DNA of 55,398 nt, from NCBI GenBank assembly GCA_003702525.1, contig REGJ01000004.1:1-55398 (forward strand), given 5' to 3'. Made by a program: the position numbers and the translations under genes. The stretch comes from Candidatus Nitrosopumilus sp. GTDB taxonomy: Archaea; Thermoproteota; Nitrososphaeria; Nitrososphaerales; Nitrosopumilaceae. The notes beneath the pieces were generated by a model. It was not told the origin of the DNA and did not search any database. It saw only the letters and a program-made list of their open reading frames with translations. Shown here one piece after another: positions 1 to 8,593 of this stretch; the first letter of the stretch is position 1; every line of letters begins with the position of its first letter.

Positions 1-114
1 GACCAACACATCGGTTCAGCCACTTACATAGAGACTATGCGCGATGAATCATTTTATTCATCAAAGTGGAATATACACGACTTGTACGATGATTTCATTT
101 TTAATCATGCTTAG
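1..114 (+). CDS. C-terminal end of an unrecognised protein (5' end outside window)
   Basis: The first 37 codons form an open frame that enters from the left edge and stops at TAG 112-114. The visible tail ends in DLYDDFIFNHA and is rich in acidic and aromatic residues. I do not recognise the family from this fragment. It points the same way as the histidine kinase that follows but is 124 bases away from its preferred ATG, so common transcription is possible and unproven. Confidence 0.5.
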   Translation, partial: DQHIGSATYIETMRDESFYSSKWNIHDLYDDFIFNHA

Positions 115-238
115 CGAATGCTATGCAATTTTTGTAATTTGAAATTCCCCTAGTGAAAACTATACACGACTATTTACTTTGTTATCGAAAATAACACACA
201 ACCGTTTGTATTATATCAAATGGGATCGTAAAATTATC

Positions 239-1363
239 ATGAAGACTGCAACTGCTTTAAAGAAACTCAATCTTGATATTTCTGAATTTGAAGAACGTCT
301 ATTTGATCATTCCATAGTTGGAATCACTGATGCAGAAGGAACAATAATTTATGTAAACAAAAATTTCTGTAAAATTTCAAAATACTCTACTGATGAATTA
401 ATTGGAAATGATCATCGAATACTAAAATCTGGTGAACACTCTAAAGAATTCTTTTCGGATTTATGGGATGCCATAACTAGTGGAAAAGTTTGGGAAGGTG
501 AAATGAAAAATAAAACAAAAGATGGAAAGTTCTATTGGGTAAATAGTATCATTATTCCAATCACTGATGATAAAGGAATTAAAAACTATGTCTCCATTCA
601 AAATAATATCACTAAAGAAAAAGAAATCCAAGATCGATTAATTAGAATGGAAGATGATCTTGTAAAACAAAACGTGACCTTACTTTCAGAAGTTGAAAAG
701 AAAAGTGCTGATTTGGTAAAATCTGAAAGACTAGCAACTATTGGTACTATGGCAAGTAGGGTGGCACATGATTTGAAAAACCCATTGACCATTATCCACA
801 CATATGCTGATATGTTAACTCCTGAAATTCTTACAAAACTAGATCCTCAAGACAGAGAAAAATGGTTTAGACTTCAAACCTCTGTTTTAGATATGAATAG
901 AATTATTGAAGATGTTTTGGATTTTGCAAGAACTACTGAAATCAAAAAGAAAAAAACTTCATTTTTGAGTATCTTGAGATTAGCAATGAACCATGTAAAA
1001 ACCAGTTATGGCATAGCAATCCATTTGCCAGATCGTGATGTATCTGTAAAATGTGATGCAAGAAAGATGGAGGGAGTAATGTCCAACTTGCTTAACAATG
1101 CAGTTCACGCAGTTGATGGCCAAGGAGAAGTAGATGTTGAGATGTCCACAGATTCTAAATTTCTTACAATCAAAGTAAAGGATTCTGGCCCTGGAATTCC
1201 TGAAAATGATTTGGAGAAAATTTTCGAGCCTATGTATACTACAAAAACCACTGGTACTGGCCTTGGATTAGTCATTTGTAAGAGTATTGTAGAACAACAT
1301 GGAGGCACAATTTCAGTTAGTAACAAACCTACTACCTTTACCATTACTCTACCGCTATCTTAG
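239..1363 (+). CDS. Soluble PAS-domain sensor histidine kinase
   Basis: This is a two-component sensor kinase that autophosphorylates on a histidine and passes the phosphate to a response regulator, none of which is in the window. The 374-residue protein has a PAS domain at about 18-125, a short coiled coil, and a dimerisation/phosphoacceptor helix with His177 in VAHDLKNP. An HATPase_c domain follows with N box (NLLNNAVHAV), G1 (DSGPGIP), F box (IFEPMYTT) and G2 (GTGLGLV). There is no signal peptide or membrane segment, so it senses a cytoplasmic cue through PAS; no heme or flavin ligand can be assigned by eye. I chose ATG 239 because PAS homology begins soon after it; the frame is open back to a TTG at 179, which would add 20 unlike residues. 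Confidence 0.9.
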   Translation: MKTATALKKLNLDISEFEERLFDHSIVGITDAEGTIIYVNKNFCKISKYSTDELIGNDHRILKSGEHSKEFFSDLWDAITSGKVWEGEMKNKTKDGKFYWVNSIIIPITDDKGIKNYVSIQNNITKEKEIQDRLIRMEDDLVKQNVTLLSEVEKKSADLVKSERLATIGTMASRVAHDLKNPLTIIHTYADMLTPEILTKLDPQDREKWFRLQTSVLDMNRIIEDVLDFARTTEIKKKKTSFLSILRLAMNHVKTSYGIAIHLPDRDVSVKCDARKMEGVMSNLLNNAVHAVDGQGEVDVEMSTDSKFLTIKVKDSGPGIPENDLEKIFEPMYTTKTTGTGLGLVICKSIVEQHGGTISVSNKPTTFTITLPLS

Positions 1364-1379
1364 ACTGTGGCTTGGTGAT

Positions 1380-1454
1380 TCACTCTTCTAATTCAATGTC
1401 ATTTTGAAGTTCTTTTGGTAATCCAACCCACCACTCTTTCTGGTTTTCAGACAT
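1380..1454 (-). CDS. Possible micro-ORF or gene remnant (24 aa from ATG)
   Basis: Between the kinase and the RDD gene, the minus strand has a frame free of stops for about 50 codons, ending in KEWWVGLPKELQNDIELEE at 1380. Only its last 24 codons follow an ATG (1454). The composition is protein-like (WW pair, charged helical tail) rather than random AT-rich translation. It could be a real small protein, or the 3' end of a decayed gene whose start is gone. No family was recognised. Confidence 0.25.
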   Translation of the reverse strand: MSENQKEWWVGLPKELQNDIELEE

Positions 1455-1532
1455 CAAGAGAACAGATCGAAGGTTGCTAATAGATCTGTTGGTGAAATCT
1501 TCAGAGTAACTGTTAAAGAAAATCTGACTATG

Positions 1533-2006
1533 TCAATCTTTCAGATATGTAACATCTGAGACATCTTGAACATCCTTGATTTTCACGACAATTGTATCTC
1601 CTAGTTTGTTGAAAACTCTTTGTCTTTTTTCATTTGTCAAAATCCATCCTAGAATGACATCAAATGGTAGCAAAAAGGATTTTCCAAAACTGCTAATCAA
1701 AACAGCTTTCAAACTTGGATTTCTCCCATAGATATTTGTACTTCTCAAATTGAGAATTTTTTTGCCAATTGTTTGACCTGTTTTGTATTCTAGAATAACC
1801 CAATAAACAAAAAATATTGCGCTAGTTGGAATGTATTCTCCATTTTCTATCCAAAAACTACTTTCATCCAATTCGTAATCTATACTTCCAAATGATGCAA
1901 AAATTATTCCAGTTGAAATTGCTGAAATTATAATAAAATCAATCAACCATGCAAAAAATCTATCAGACCATTTTGCAAGAATAATCTTTGAATCTGAATC
2001 AGTCAT
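1533..2006 (-). CDS. RDD family integral membrane protein
   Basis: A 157-residue protein of the RDD family, named for conserved Arg and Asp residues in its transmembrane helices. The signature is visible: KWSDRFFAWLIDFIII begins the first membrane helix at about residue 12, a second helix follows near 60-75 (SAIFFVYWVILEY), then the typical GQTIGKKILNLRS loop and a final helix ending in RVFNKLGDTIVV. Family members are membrane proteins of mostly unknown function, some linked to transport. It is divergent from the small zinc-finger gene at 2104, with a short AT-rich promoter region between them. Start ATG 2006 gives a full-length domain. Confidence 0.85.
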   Translation of the reverse strand: MTDSDSKIILAKWSDRFFAWLIDFIIISAISTGIIFASFGSIDYELDESSFWIENGEYIPTSAIFFVYWVILEYKTGQTIGKKILNLRSTNIYGRNPSLKAVLISSFGKSFLLPFDVILGWILTNEKRQRVFNKLGDTIVVKIKDVQDVSDVTYLKD

Positions 2007-2103
2007 ATGCTAATTAATTAACTCAAATTAATAAAACATGTTAATCATTAGTTAACACCAATTGCAACAGATTTGATTTATGTTTCAATAATTATCAAAA
2101 CAC

Positions 2104-2235
2104 ATGAAAGCAAAATTTGCAACATCATGTGTCTCTTGTGGTGACAAAATCCAACCAGGAAAAGAGATATCTAAAAACAGCGATGAAAAATGGGTTCACA
2201 AGCATTGTGCTGAGGATTCTGAAGGCTTGCCCTAG
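2104..2235 (+). CDS. Small zinc-knuckle protein (43 aa)
   Basis: A 43-residue protein, MKAKFATSCVSCGDKIQPGK..., with one CxxC pair (C9, C12) and a later HKHC (His-x-x... Cys36), compatible with one four-ligand zinc site like the PARP-type or treble-clef knuckles found in many small archaeal proteins (C-G-D-K-I-x-x-G-K). Such proteins may bind nucleic acid or a protein partner, but no function is known from sequence. It is compact, starts at ATG and is followed at 2264 by the methyltransferase on the same strand, so the two may be co-transcribed. Confidence 0.65.
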   Translation: MKAKFATSCVSCGDKIQPGKEISKNSDEKWVHKHCAEDSEGLP

Positions 2236-2263
2236 AAATTAATATGACTCTGTTCAATTAATT

Positions 2264-3118
2264 TTGAATTTATTTTTGGTATCGATAAACCCTTTTGATG
2301 TATTCTTGTGGACCTTTCGTAGAAACGAAAAAGACACTGTGAATCTATACAACACATTATCTCCTGTTATGCAACTTGCAACTGGTGGAACCATGCTCAA
2401 TTTTGGGTATTGGACAAGTGATTATTCAGAACCTATACCTGCTCAAGAGAATCTATGTATGGTTTTTGCAAATCTTGCTGAATTATCTTCTGCAAACCAT
2501 GTAGTTGATGTGGGAAGTGGATTATCTGCACCTTCTCATCTTTGGCAGGAAAAATTTCCAGAAATTTCATTATATGATGTAAACATCAACTATTCCCAAC
2601 TCTCTTTTGGTAAAAAACAAAAAATTGAATTTCTAAATTCATCTTCAACCAAACTGCCTTTTACAAATAATTCTGTAGACCGTGTTTTGGCATTAGAATC
2701 TGCACAACACTTCAAACCCCTTTCTGACTTTATCTCTGAATCAAAAAGAGTATTGACTCCTAATGGATTACTTGCAATGGCCATTCCTGTAACTCTTGGA
2801 CATTCGTCTATCAAGGATTTAGGCATGCTAAAATTTACTTGGTCTTCTGAACATTATTCTTTTGATGATGTAAAAAATACTATTCAATCACATGGTTTTT
2901 CAATTACAGAAGAAAAACTAATTGGAAATCATGTCTATGATCCTCTTGCCGATTATTATCTTCAAAATAGAGACCAACTCAAAAAATCTATTTTAGAAAA
3001 GTATCCAAATTATGTTGAAAACATATTGTACAAATCAATTATTAAAATGAAAGATGCTTCTGAAAAAAGAATTATTGATTATGCTCTTCTAAAATGTATT
3101 CCAGAAACTATACAATGA
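2264..3118 (+). CDS. SAM-dependent methyltransferase (class I, small-molecule type)
   Basis: The protein (284 residues from a TTG) carries a Rossmann methyltransferase fold: motif I VVDVGSGLSAPS binds S-adenosylmethionine, followed by an acidic strand end (SLYDVNIN), motif II/III-like LPFTNNSVDRVLALESAQHF and LTPNGLLAMAIP. The opening LATGGTMLNFGYW resembles tocopherol, sarcosine/dimethylglycine and macrolide O-methyltransferases. The substrate is not predictable. No ATG precedes the conserved part, so TTG 2264, 2276 or 2309 must be used; 2264 is the longest. Its 3' end overlaps the converging exported-protein gene by 11 bases. Confidence 0.8.
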   Translation: MNLFLVSINPFDVFLWTFRRNEKDTVNLYNTLSPVMQLATGGTMLNFGYWTSDYSEPIPAQENLCMVFANLAELSSANHVVDVGSGLSAPSHLWQEKFPEISLYDVNINYSQLSFGKKQKIEFLNSSSTKLPFTNNSVDRVLALESAQHFKPLSDFISESKRVLTPNGLLAMAIPVTLGHSSIKDLGMLKFTWSSEHYSFDDVKNTIQSHGFSITEEKLIGNHVYDPLADYYLQNRDQLKKSILEKYPNYVENILYKSIIKMKDASEKRIIDYALLKCIPETIQ

Positions 3119-4238
3119 GAATTCTTTTCTCAATCATGTATTCTAATGCTTGAATGTATTCTTCTTGTGAAGTCAATCCATCTGTAAACCACATGGCACT
3201 TGTCTTCCACCATGTAGGAATTTTCAAGCCATGATATTGCACTCCTTCTGACTCTTCAAACACATTAGTGCTGAGCACTGATGATTTTTCCCAGTTTGTT
3301 GTAATCTCTGTTTTTTCAAATTTCTCTGAAAGTAGTAATCCTGTTTGTTTATCAATTACTATTACTCTTGTTTTATCCTGACTCTCTGCAACCACTCCTT
3401 CTCTCAATAGATTCCCTATCGGATAAGTTGTAATTCCATATGCTTGATATTTTTCATCAATCATATCTCCAATCTCTATAGGTGTTGTGTATAGAAATTT
3501 CTCTGTCCTGCAACATTTTTCATAAACTGGAATTCTTGAATCTTCATCAAGCAAAAATTGGTGATTCTTTACACCTTTCTCTGAAACAATTTTTGAATTA
3601 ATTGTAATTCCATCTTCATCCATCTTTTCTACTTCAAATGTTTCTGTTATGGTATTTCCATATTTGCTATGGTGAGAATATGTCACATAATCTGTCTCTT
3701 TTACACATAGTCCATCAACGCATAATCTTTGACTGACATTATCAATAATCTTTGGAGAAATTATGTTGTTTTCAATTAGTGCTCTAATCCCATATGCATA
3801 GAGAGTATCTTTGTATTTCCCATCTGTCCATCTTTCAGTATCTTGTATTACCCAAGCTGGCATTGTGGTAAATTTTTTGACATGTCTTTCTTTGAGAAAA
3901 CTCGAATCCCCTAGATACTTTTCAATTTCTGCAATCAAAACAACATCTCTTGCTTGGTGTGTACTGCTCCATGCAATGTGATTGTACAAAATACCACAAG
4001 CTCTTAGGTTTGGAAACTGAGGGTGAAGATCAACTAAACCCTCTAAACCAAATAATTCGTATTCTTCATAGAAAAATTCACAGAATTTCAAGATGTCTTC
4101 AGGGGTTTGTACACGAAAATCAGGCTGGTGTGCAAATATGCTCTGGGTGTTAACACTTCCTAATACTATTACTGATATGATTAGGATTGCCGTTATTTTC
4201 AACAATAGTATTTTCCAGTTTTTGCTTATTAATTCCAT
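3108..4238 (-). CDS. Exported protein with one C-terminal WW-type surface module
   Basis: A 376-residue protein with an N-terminal hydrophobic segment (about 8-30, ending near SVNTQSIFAHQ), so it is exported or membrane anchored. A central region of about 250 residues is not recognised. It has cysteine pairs (CVDGLC; CCRTEK), perhaps disulphides. The last 35 residues (IPTWWKTSAMWFTDGLTSQEE...) are a diverged copy of the tryptophan-rich module seen in four other exported proteins of this window. Those proteins usually carry two copies; here there is one. Its stop lies inside the converging methyltransferase gene. Confidence 0.7.
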   Translation of the reverse strand: MELISKNWKILLLKITAILIISVIVLGSVNTQSIFAHQPDFRVQTPEDILKFCEFFYEEYELFGLEGLVDLHPQFPNLRACGILYNHIAWSSTHQARDVVLIAEIEKYLGDSSFLKERHVKKFTTMPAWVIQDTERWTDGKYKDTLYAYGIRALIENNIISPKIIDNVSQRLCVDGLCVKETDYVTYSHHSKYGNTITETFEVEKMDEDGITINSKIVSEKGVKNHQFLLDEDSRIPVYEKCCRTEKFLYTTPIEIGDMIDEKYQAYGITTYPIGNLLREGVVAESQDKTRVIVIDKQTGLLLSEKFEKTEITTNWEKSSVLSTNVFEESEGVQYHGLKIPTWWKTSAMWFTDGLTSQEEYIQALEYMIEKRILIV

Positions 4239-4333
4239 GTAAAAACTTGTTCAACTTTGTGACCAATTTGGAATTTTTTTTGACTGATAATATTGACTAG
4301 GTTTTTATTTTTGATACTCTCAATTACATTATC

Positions 4334-4735
4334 ATGACTGATTCTGAAGGTACCTTGAATCTATATGCTGAAAAATGCAAAAAATTACTAGATGAATCTG
4401 AGATTCGATTTGCTGGAATTGTTGATAAAGATGGCCAATTGATTTCAGGTGGTTTTAAAGAAGGACTTACTCCTTATGAGGGAGATGAAACCCGACTACA
4501 ATCATTCTTGGAATTTGTCTCAAAGGCATCAATCAGAAAAGAGTATGATGAGAGTTTAGGCCCTATCAACTATTTGGCTGCCAGACGAGACAAGGCCGTT
4601 CTTGTTAGTTTCCCATTTCCTATAACTCAGATTCTATTGTTAATTTCTGCAGAACCTACTGCAAATATTGAAAATTTGGCTAAAAAAGTAGTTGAAATTT
4701 TTACTGATGTTTCCAAAAAAATGACAGGAACTTAA
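4334..4735 (+). CDS. DUF6659-like (roadblock/profilin-like) protein
   Basis: A 133-residue cytoplasmic protein that I place in the DUF6659 family of Nitrososphaerota. The pattern is an N-terminal helix, IRFAGIVDKDGQLISGG strands with a glycine turn, a long helix, and an AVLVSFPFP strand, which looks like a roadblock/LC7 or profilin-type sandwich. Function is unknown. Three relatives lie at 9216, 33421 and 33902. An AT-rich TATA candidate (GTTTTTATTTT) at about 4300 places the transcript start near ATG 4334, so the mRNA is probably leaderless. Confidence 0.7.
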   Translation: MTDSEGTLNLYAEKCKKLLDESEIRFAGIVDKDGQLISGGFKEGLTPYEGDETRLQSFLEFVSKASIRKEYDESLGPINYLAARRDKAVLVSFPFPITQILLLISAEPTANIENLAKKVVEIFTDVSKKMTGT

Positions 4736-4797
4736 AAGAATCCTTTAGTCTTTTTAGCAAATAGTTTTAATTCTGTTTATGTTTTAGAATCTTTGAA

Positions 4798-5250
4798 ATG
4801 AAAGCAACATTTGGTGCAGGATGTTTTTGGCATGTTGAAGATTTACTTAGTAAAACAAAGGGTGTAACATCTACTCAAGTTGGTTATATTGGTGGCAATC
4901 TCCCAAATCCTACTTATGAAGAAGTATGTACTGATAGAACAGGACATGCTGAAGCTGTCGAAGTAGAGTATAATCCTGATGAAATTACTTATGAAGAACT
5001 TTTAGATGTTTTTTGGAACAATCACAATCCTACGACACTAAATCGTCAAGGCCCTGATATTGGAATCCAATACCGTTCTGCAATTTTCTATCATGATGAC
5101 AAACAAAAAGAGATTGCAGAAAAATCAAAATCAGACCTTGATTCTTCTGGAAAATTCCCTAACCCCGTTGTTACTGAAATTACTCCTGCTCCTACATTTT
5201 ACAAAGCAGAAGAATACCATCAAAAATATTTCAAAAAGAACGGATTCTAA
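4798..5250 (+). CDS. msrA: Peptide methionine (S)-S-oxide reductase MsrA
   Basis: MsrA reduces methionine-S-sulfoxide in proteins and free methionine, repairing oxidative damage with electrons from thioredoxin. The 150-residue protein starts [15 protein letters not shown], with catalytic Cys9 in the family signature GCFW, and continues with [45 protein letters not shown] and the tail AEEYHQKYF. Length is typical of the core enzyme. It ends two bases before the converging universal stress gene, a stress-response neighbour. Confidence 0.95.
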   Translation: MKATFGAGCFWHVEDLLSKTKGVTSTQVGYIGGNLPNPTYEEVCTDRTGHAEAVEVEYNPDEITYEELLDVFWNNHNPTTLNRQGPDIGIQYRSAIFYHDDKQKEIAEKSKSDLDSSGKFPNPVVTEITPAPTFYKAEEYHQKYFKKNGF

Positions 5251-5251
5251 A

Positions 5252-5683
5252 TTATTTTACAACCAGAACTGGAATTTTTGCTGTGTGTATGACATAGTTT
5301 GAAACACTTCCAAAGAATAATTCCTTTGCAGAACTTCTACCCCGTGAGCCAATTATTATCATGTCGAACTTTTCTTTTCCTTGTGCAAGTTTGACAATAT
5401 TGTACCCGATATCTCCTCGCATCATTTTTTCTTTGAATACTATGCCGTTTTTAGCGGCTAGAGTCTTGGACTCTTCCATGATTTTTTTGACTTCTCTGTT
5501 AAGTGCTTTTTCAACAGAACCAATACCTCTGAATTCTGAATGCGGAGGGGCATGAATTGAGAATACTCCTGTAATTGTAGCCCCGCATTGCCTGGCTAGT
5601 GAAATTGCTATCTCTAAGCCTCTTTGGGAGTTTTTAGAGCCATCTAATGGGACAAGTATTTTTGAGATCTTTTTCTTTATCAC
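5252..5683 (-). CDS. Universal stress protein, UspA family
   Basis: A 143-residue single UspA domain. The start KILVPLDGSKNS is the first strand with the nucleotide-contact Asp. The end MIIIGSRGRSSAKELFFGSVSNYVI matches the ATP-binding G-x2-G-x9-G-S pattern, so this is probably an ATP-binding member. These proteins are cytosolic dimers induced by stress; the exact role varies. The frame begins with GTG at 5683 and no in-frame ATG lies before the conserved strand. An overlapping ATG (ATGTGTGAT) is out of frame. Confidence 0.9.
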   Translation of the reverse strand: MIKKKISKILVPLDGSKNSQRGLEIAISLARQCGATITGVFSIHAPPHSEFRGIGSVEKALNREVKKIMEESKTLAAKNGIVFKEKMMRGDIGYNIVKLAQGKEKFDMIIIGSRGRSSAKELFFGSVSNYVIHTAKIPVLVVK

Positions 5684-5815
5684 ACATTTACGGTAATAAT
5701 GATCCTAAAAAACATACTTGCTAAAACTCATCACCAATTTTTCTACCAAATCATGATTTTCAATGATCGCAAAATTAACTAAAACTTATCTACCGATATA
5801 ATTGAAGCAAAATTA

Positions 5816-6607
5816 GTGAATGAAAAATTCCTCCAAATTGATGGTAATAAAATTCGTTATCTTGAATCTGGTAATTCTGAAAAAACACTAGTTCTAATTC
5901 ATGGCTTGGGTGCTTCTGCTGAGCGGTGGGAACAAGTAATTCCTATTTTTGCTGAAAAATTCCGTGTTGTAATACCTGATCTAATTGGATTTGGATATAG
6001 TGACAAACCTCTTGCAGATTATACTATAGACTTTTTTTCAGACTTTCTTGGGAAATTCATGCAAACTGCAAATATTGAATTTCCATATCTGATTGGCTCT
6101 TCACTGGGAGGACAAATCTCTGCTGAATATACTGCTTCTAATCAAAATGATGTTGATAAACTCATTCTGGTCTCCCCTTCAGGAGTAATGAAACAATCTA
6201 CGCCCGCACTTGATGCATACATAATGGCTGCATTATATCCTAATGAACAAAATGCAAAAACTGCATTTGAGTTGATGGAAGGTTCTGGCGAAAGCGTTGA
6301 TCAAAAAATTGTATCTAATTTTATTGAGAGAATGCAATTACCAAACGCAAAACTTGCTTTCATGTCTACTATACTTGGTTTGAAGAATGCTGAGATTATC
6401 ACAAAAAAACTTCCTTCTATTTTGAACGAAACAATGCTGATTTGGGGTAGTGATGATCCTGTAATTCCGATTCATCACGCTGATGATTTTGTTGCATCTC
6501 TTACGGATTGTCGTTTTGTTAGGATGGATGGATGTGGTCATACTCCATACGTTCAGGCCCCTCAGGCATTTTCTGAAAAAGTACTTGATTTTCTAGACAT
6601 CCATTAG
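5816..6607 (+). CDS. Alpha/beta hydrolase
   Basis: A 263-residue alpha/beta-hydrolase with oxyanion strand LVLIHGLGASAERW, nucleophile Ser96 in the elbow GSSLGGQ, an acid in WGSDDPVIP and catalytic His in GCGHTPYVQAP. The catalytic triad is therefore complete. It lies 36 bases upstream of the granule-protein genes on the same strand, so a role in polyhydroxyalkanoate or acyl-ester turnover is a fair guess from context. The sequence alone fits any esterase, haloperoxidase-like or meta-cleavage hydrolase. Start GTG 5816 was chosen since no ATG precedes the first strand. Confidence 0.85.
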   Translation: MNEKFLQIDGNKIRYLESGNSEKTLVLIHGLGASAERWEQVIPIFAEKFRVVIPDLIGFGYSDKPLADYTIDFFSDFLGKFMQTANIEFPYLIGSSLGGQISAEYTASNQNDVDKLILVSPSGVMKQSTPALDAYIMAALYPNEQNAKTAFELMEGSGESVDQKIVSNFIERMQLPNAKLAFMSTILGLKNAEIITKKLPSILNETMLIWGSDDPVIPIHHADDFVASLTDCRFVRMDGCGHTPYVQAPQAFSEKVLDFLDIH

Positions 6608-6643
6608 GTGCACTTAAATACCACATAACTCCAACAATTACCT

Positions 6644-7069
6644 ATGAATGGTAATGATAACCAATATGATCCAACTACAATGTTCAAAGATTGGATCCAA
6701 AAAAGTGGAAGAGCTCAAGCAGAGTTTATGAAAAATTTTGGTGCTTTGATGACTAATCAAACTAGTAAAACATTCAATCCACTTGATACTCTCAAGGAAG
6801 TTTCAGATAACACTAGACAAGCCCAATCAAACATGATGGAAAACATGACCTCTATGCAAAACAAAAGCATGGATACTATGTTTAGCATTGGACAAATGCT
6901 TCCATCCTTTATGAATTGGGGTGCATACAAAACTACCATAAGCAGTAACGGTAGAATTTCCATCCCTGAGGCAGAACGTAATGCCCTTGGATTAGGCGAA
7001 GGTGACTTGGTTCAAGTCATTGTTCTTCCAATAGCAAAAAAATCAAAAGCTAGGGAGGTGAAAAATTGA
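6644..7069 (+). CDS. Phasin-like protein with C-terminal AbrB/SpoVT domain
   Basis: The 141-residue protein has an amphipathic, Gln/Asn/Met-rich helical N-terminus (residues 1-90), like phasins or the granule-associated PhaM type. It ends in a swapped-hairpin AbrB/MazE domain (KTTISSNGRISIPEAERNALGLGEGDLVQVIVLP, about 92-130). AbrB domains usually bind DNA, so this may tether granules to DNA or repress the granule genes, as PhaR and PhaM do by other folds. It overlaps the next gene by four bases (TTGA), with Shine-Dalgarno GGGAGGTGA at 7053-7061 inside its 3' end, so translation of the pair is coupled. Confidence 0.75.
   Translation: MNGNDNQYDPTTMFKDWIQKSGRAQAEFMKNFGALMTNQTSKTFNPLDTLKEVSDNTRQAQSNMMENMTSMQNKSMDTMFSIGQMLPSFMNWGAYKTTISSNGRISIPEAERNALGLGEGDLVQVIVLPIAKKSKAREVKN
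7053..7061 (+). promoter_or_regulatory. Strong Shine-Dalgarno site for the phasin-like gene
   Basis: GGGAGGTGA lies four bases before TTG 7066 and matches the archaeal anti-Shine-Dalgarno almost completely. Most first genes in this window are leaderless, so the strong site here marks an internal operon gene and supports the TTG start despite the overlap. Confidence 0.7.
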
Positions 7070-7494
7070 GTAAGAACGAACAGACACAATCAAATCCAAA
7101 AGATCTATTTTCTGTATATCAACAAAACGTAGATAAATTCTTCAATGGTATTAGAACATCAGTACCACAATATCATCAAGCAATTACAAACGTACAACAG
7201 GAATTCATACAAGCTTATGAAAACATTGCAGATTCAACCCTAACACTACAAAAAGAATTTGCAAAGAAAGCAGGTATTGCAGCAAACATTCCTGAAGCTA
7301 CAATCAAAGTAATGCAAGATACAACAGAAGAAGTCGTAAAGGCTACATCAATTCAAAACCAAGTAACCCTTGCAACAATTGATGCAACACAACAAAACAT
7401 CAAGACCTTCAACGACAACGCAAAATCATTTGCTGAGTTAAACAGAAACATTCTACAATCTTGGATTTCTGCATTCACCACAAAGAACAACTAG
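7066..7494 (+). CDS. Phasin-like polyhydroxyalkanoate granule protein
   Basis: A 142-residue, almost wholly helical protein rich in Gln, Asn and Ala (YQQNVDKFFNGIRTSVPQYH... ALNRNILQSW-like end) with no cysteine and no membrane segment. This is the composition and length of phasins, which coat polyester granules and control their size. It is translationally coupled to the AbrB-tailed gene upstream and converges on phaC, supporting the assignment. Family identity is from overall character rather than a sharp motif. Confidence 0.7.
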   Translation: MSKNEQTQSNPKDLFSVYQQNVDKFFNGIRTSVPQYHQAITNVQQEFIQAYENIADSTLTLQKEFAKKAGIAANIPEATIKVMQDTTEEVVKATSIQNQVTLATIDATQQNIKTFNDNAKSFAELNRNILQSWISAFTTKNN

Positions 7495-7504
7495 TGGCGA
7501 ATCT

Positions 7505-7531
7505 AATTTTTTAATTTTTTCCTCTTTTTTA
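7505..7531. terminator. T-rich termination region between convergent granule operons
   Basis: Three T runs (7507-7512, 7515-7520, 7524-7530) lie between the phasin stop (7494) and the phaC stop (7529). Archaeal RNA polymerase terminates at such U-tracts. On the plus strand this fits termination of the phasin operon; it runs to the end of phaC. Confidence 0.45.
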
Positions 7532-8593
7532 TGATCTGTCAGCTAACCATTGTCCTAGCTCTGGTAAAACCTTCTTTTGAGATAATGAACTGGCAATCAT
7601 GCCTACGTGACCTGTAGGATACATTCTCAATGTTTTATCTTCACTTCCTACTGCATAGTGAAGAGGCATACTGCATTCAGGTGATACTAGGTGATCTCCC
7701 ACTGCCACCTGTGTGAAAATTGGCATGTCTATCTTTTTCAAATCCACTAGTTGACCTTCGATGTACATCTTGTTTTGAATAAGCAAGTTATCTTGATAGA
7801 TATCTTTGATCCATTGTTTGAATAATTCTCCTGGAATTGGGGGTGTGTCTCCTAACCATTTTTCTACTCTGAGGAAACTGTCAACAAATTTCTTGTTTTC
7901 AATATTTTTGAAGAAATTGACATATTTTTCAATACCTTGCTCAAATGGTTTGAGAACTGAAAAAGCATAATACATGAATTCTGGAGGCATATTTCCGATA
8001 ATCTCTACCATTTTATCCACATCCATGTGTTTTGCAAGATTGCTGATGACTGTAGTGTCCCTCCAACCATCAATTACAGGAGCAGTTGCAATGTAATTTT
8101 TGACACTTTCAGGATGCAATGATGCATATGTTGTAGCAATTGTTGCCCCTGTACAATACCCTTGCAATGAAATTTTTTCAGTAGATGATTCATTTTTGAT
8201 ATATTCTACATATGCATCAAGATACCCATTTACGTAATCATCAAAATCAAGATACTTGTCCATACTAGTTGGTGTTCCCCAATCAAGCATGTAGATGTCA
8301 AATCCTTGTTGGAGTAAGTTTCTAACCCAACTTTTTTCAGGTTGTATATCTAAAATATGAAATCTGTTGATAAGTGCATATGAAATCAACAATGGAGTTT
8401 TGTGTTGTTTTTCTGTAATTGGTTTGTAGTGTAATAGACGTGTTTTGTCCATTTGTTGTACCACCTCATGTGGTGTAACCTCCAAACTAATTTCGTCTGG
8501 AGCTGATACTAGTTTTGGAGCTTCAATTACATTTTTACCAAATTTTAAAATCTCTTCAATAATTTTTGGATCTACTTTTGACTCACTCTGCAT
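7529..8593 (-). CDS. phaC: Polyhydroxyalkanoate synthase, class III subunit PhaC
   Basis: PhaC polymerises 3-hydroxyacyl-CoA into storage polyester at the granule surface. At 354 residues it has class III length and needs PhaE. The lipase-like box is GYCTGA with catalytic Cys147; Asp300 in VAVGDHLVSP and His329 in PTGHVGM complete the triad. MLDWGTPT (103-109) is a conserved synthase segment. The start overlaps the 3' end of phaE by 11 bases, as expected of a coupled operon. The monomer-supplying enzymes are not in the window. Confidence 0.93.
   Translation of the reverse strand: MQSESKVDPKIIEEILKFGKNVIEAPKLVSAPDEISLEVTPHEVVQQMDKTRLLHYKPITEKQHKTPLLISYALINRFHILDIQPEKSWVRNLLQQGFDIYMLDWGTPTSMDKYLDFDDYVNGYLDAYVEYIKNESSTEKISLQGYCTGATIATTYASLHPESVKNYIATAPVIDGWRDTTVISNLAKHMDVDKMVEIIGNMPPEFMYYAFSVLKPFEQGIEKYVNFFKNIENKKFVDSFLRVEKWLGDTPPIPGELFKQWIKDIYQDNLLIQNKMYIEGQLVDLKKIDMPIFTQVAVGDHLVSPECSMPLHYAVGSEDKTLRMYPTGHVGMIASSLSQKKVLPELGQWLADRS

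Noticed and set aside
475-482. CTAGTG-like matches inside coding regions or near 150, 7494, 40876 and 42180
   Set aside because: They lie in coding sequence or at stop codons, match only six or seven positions, and are not placed at the regulon distance from any start.
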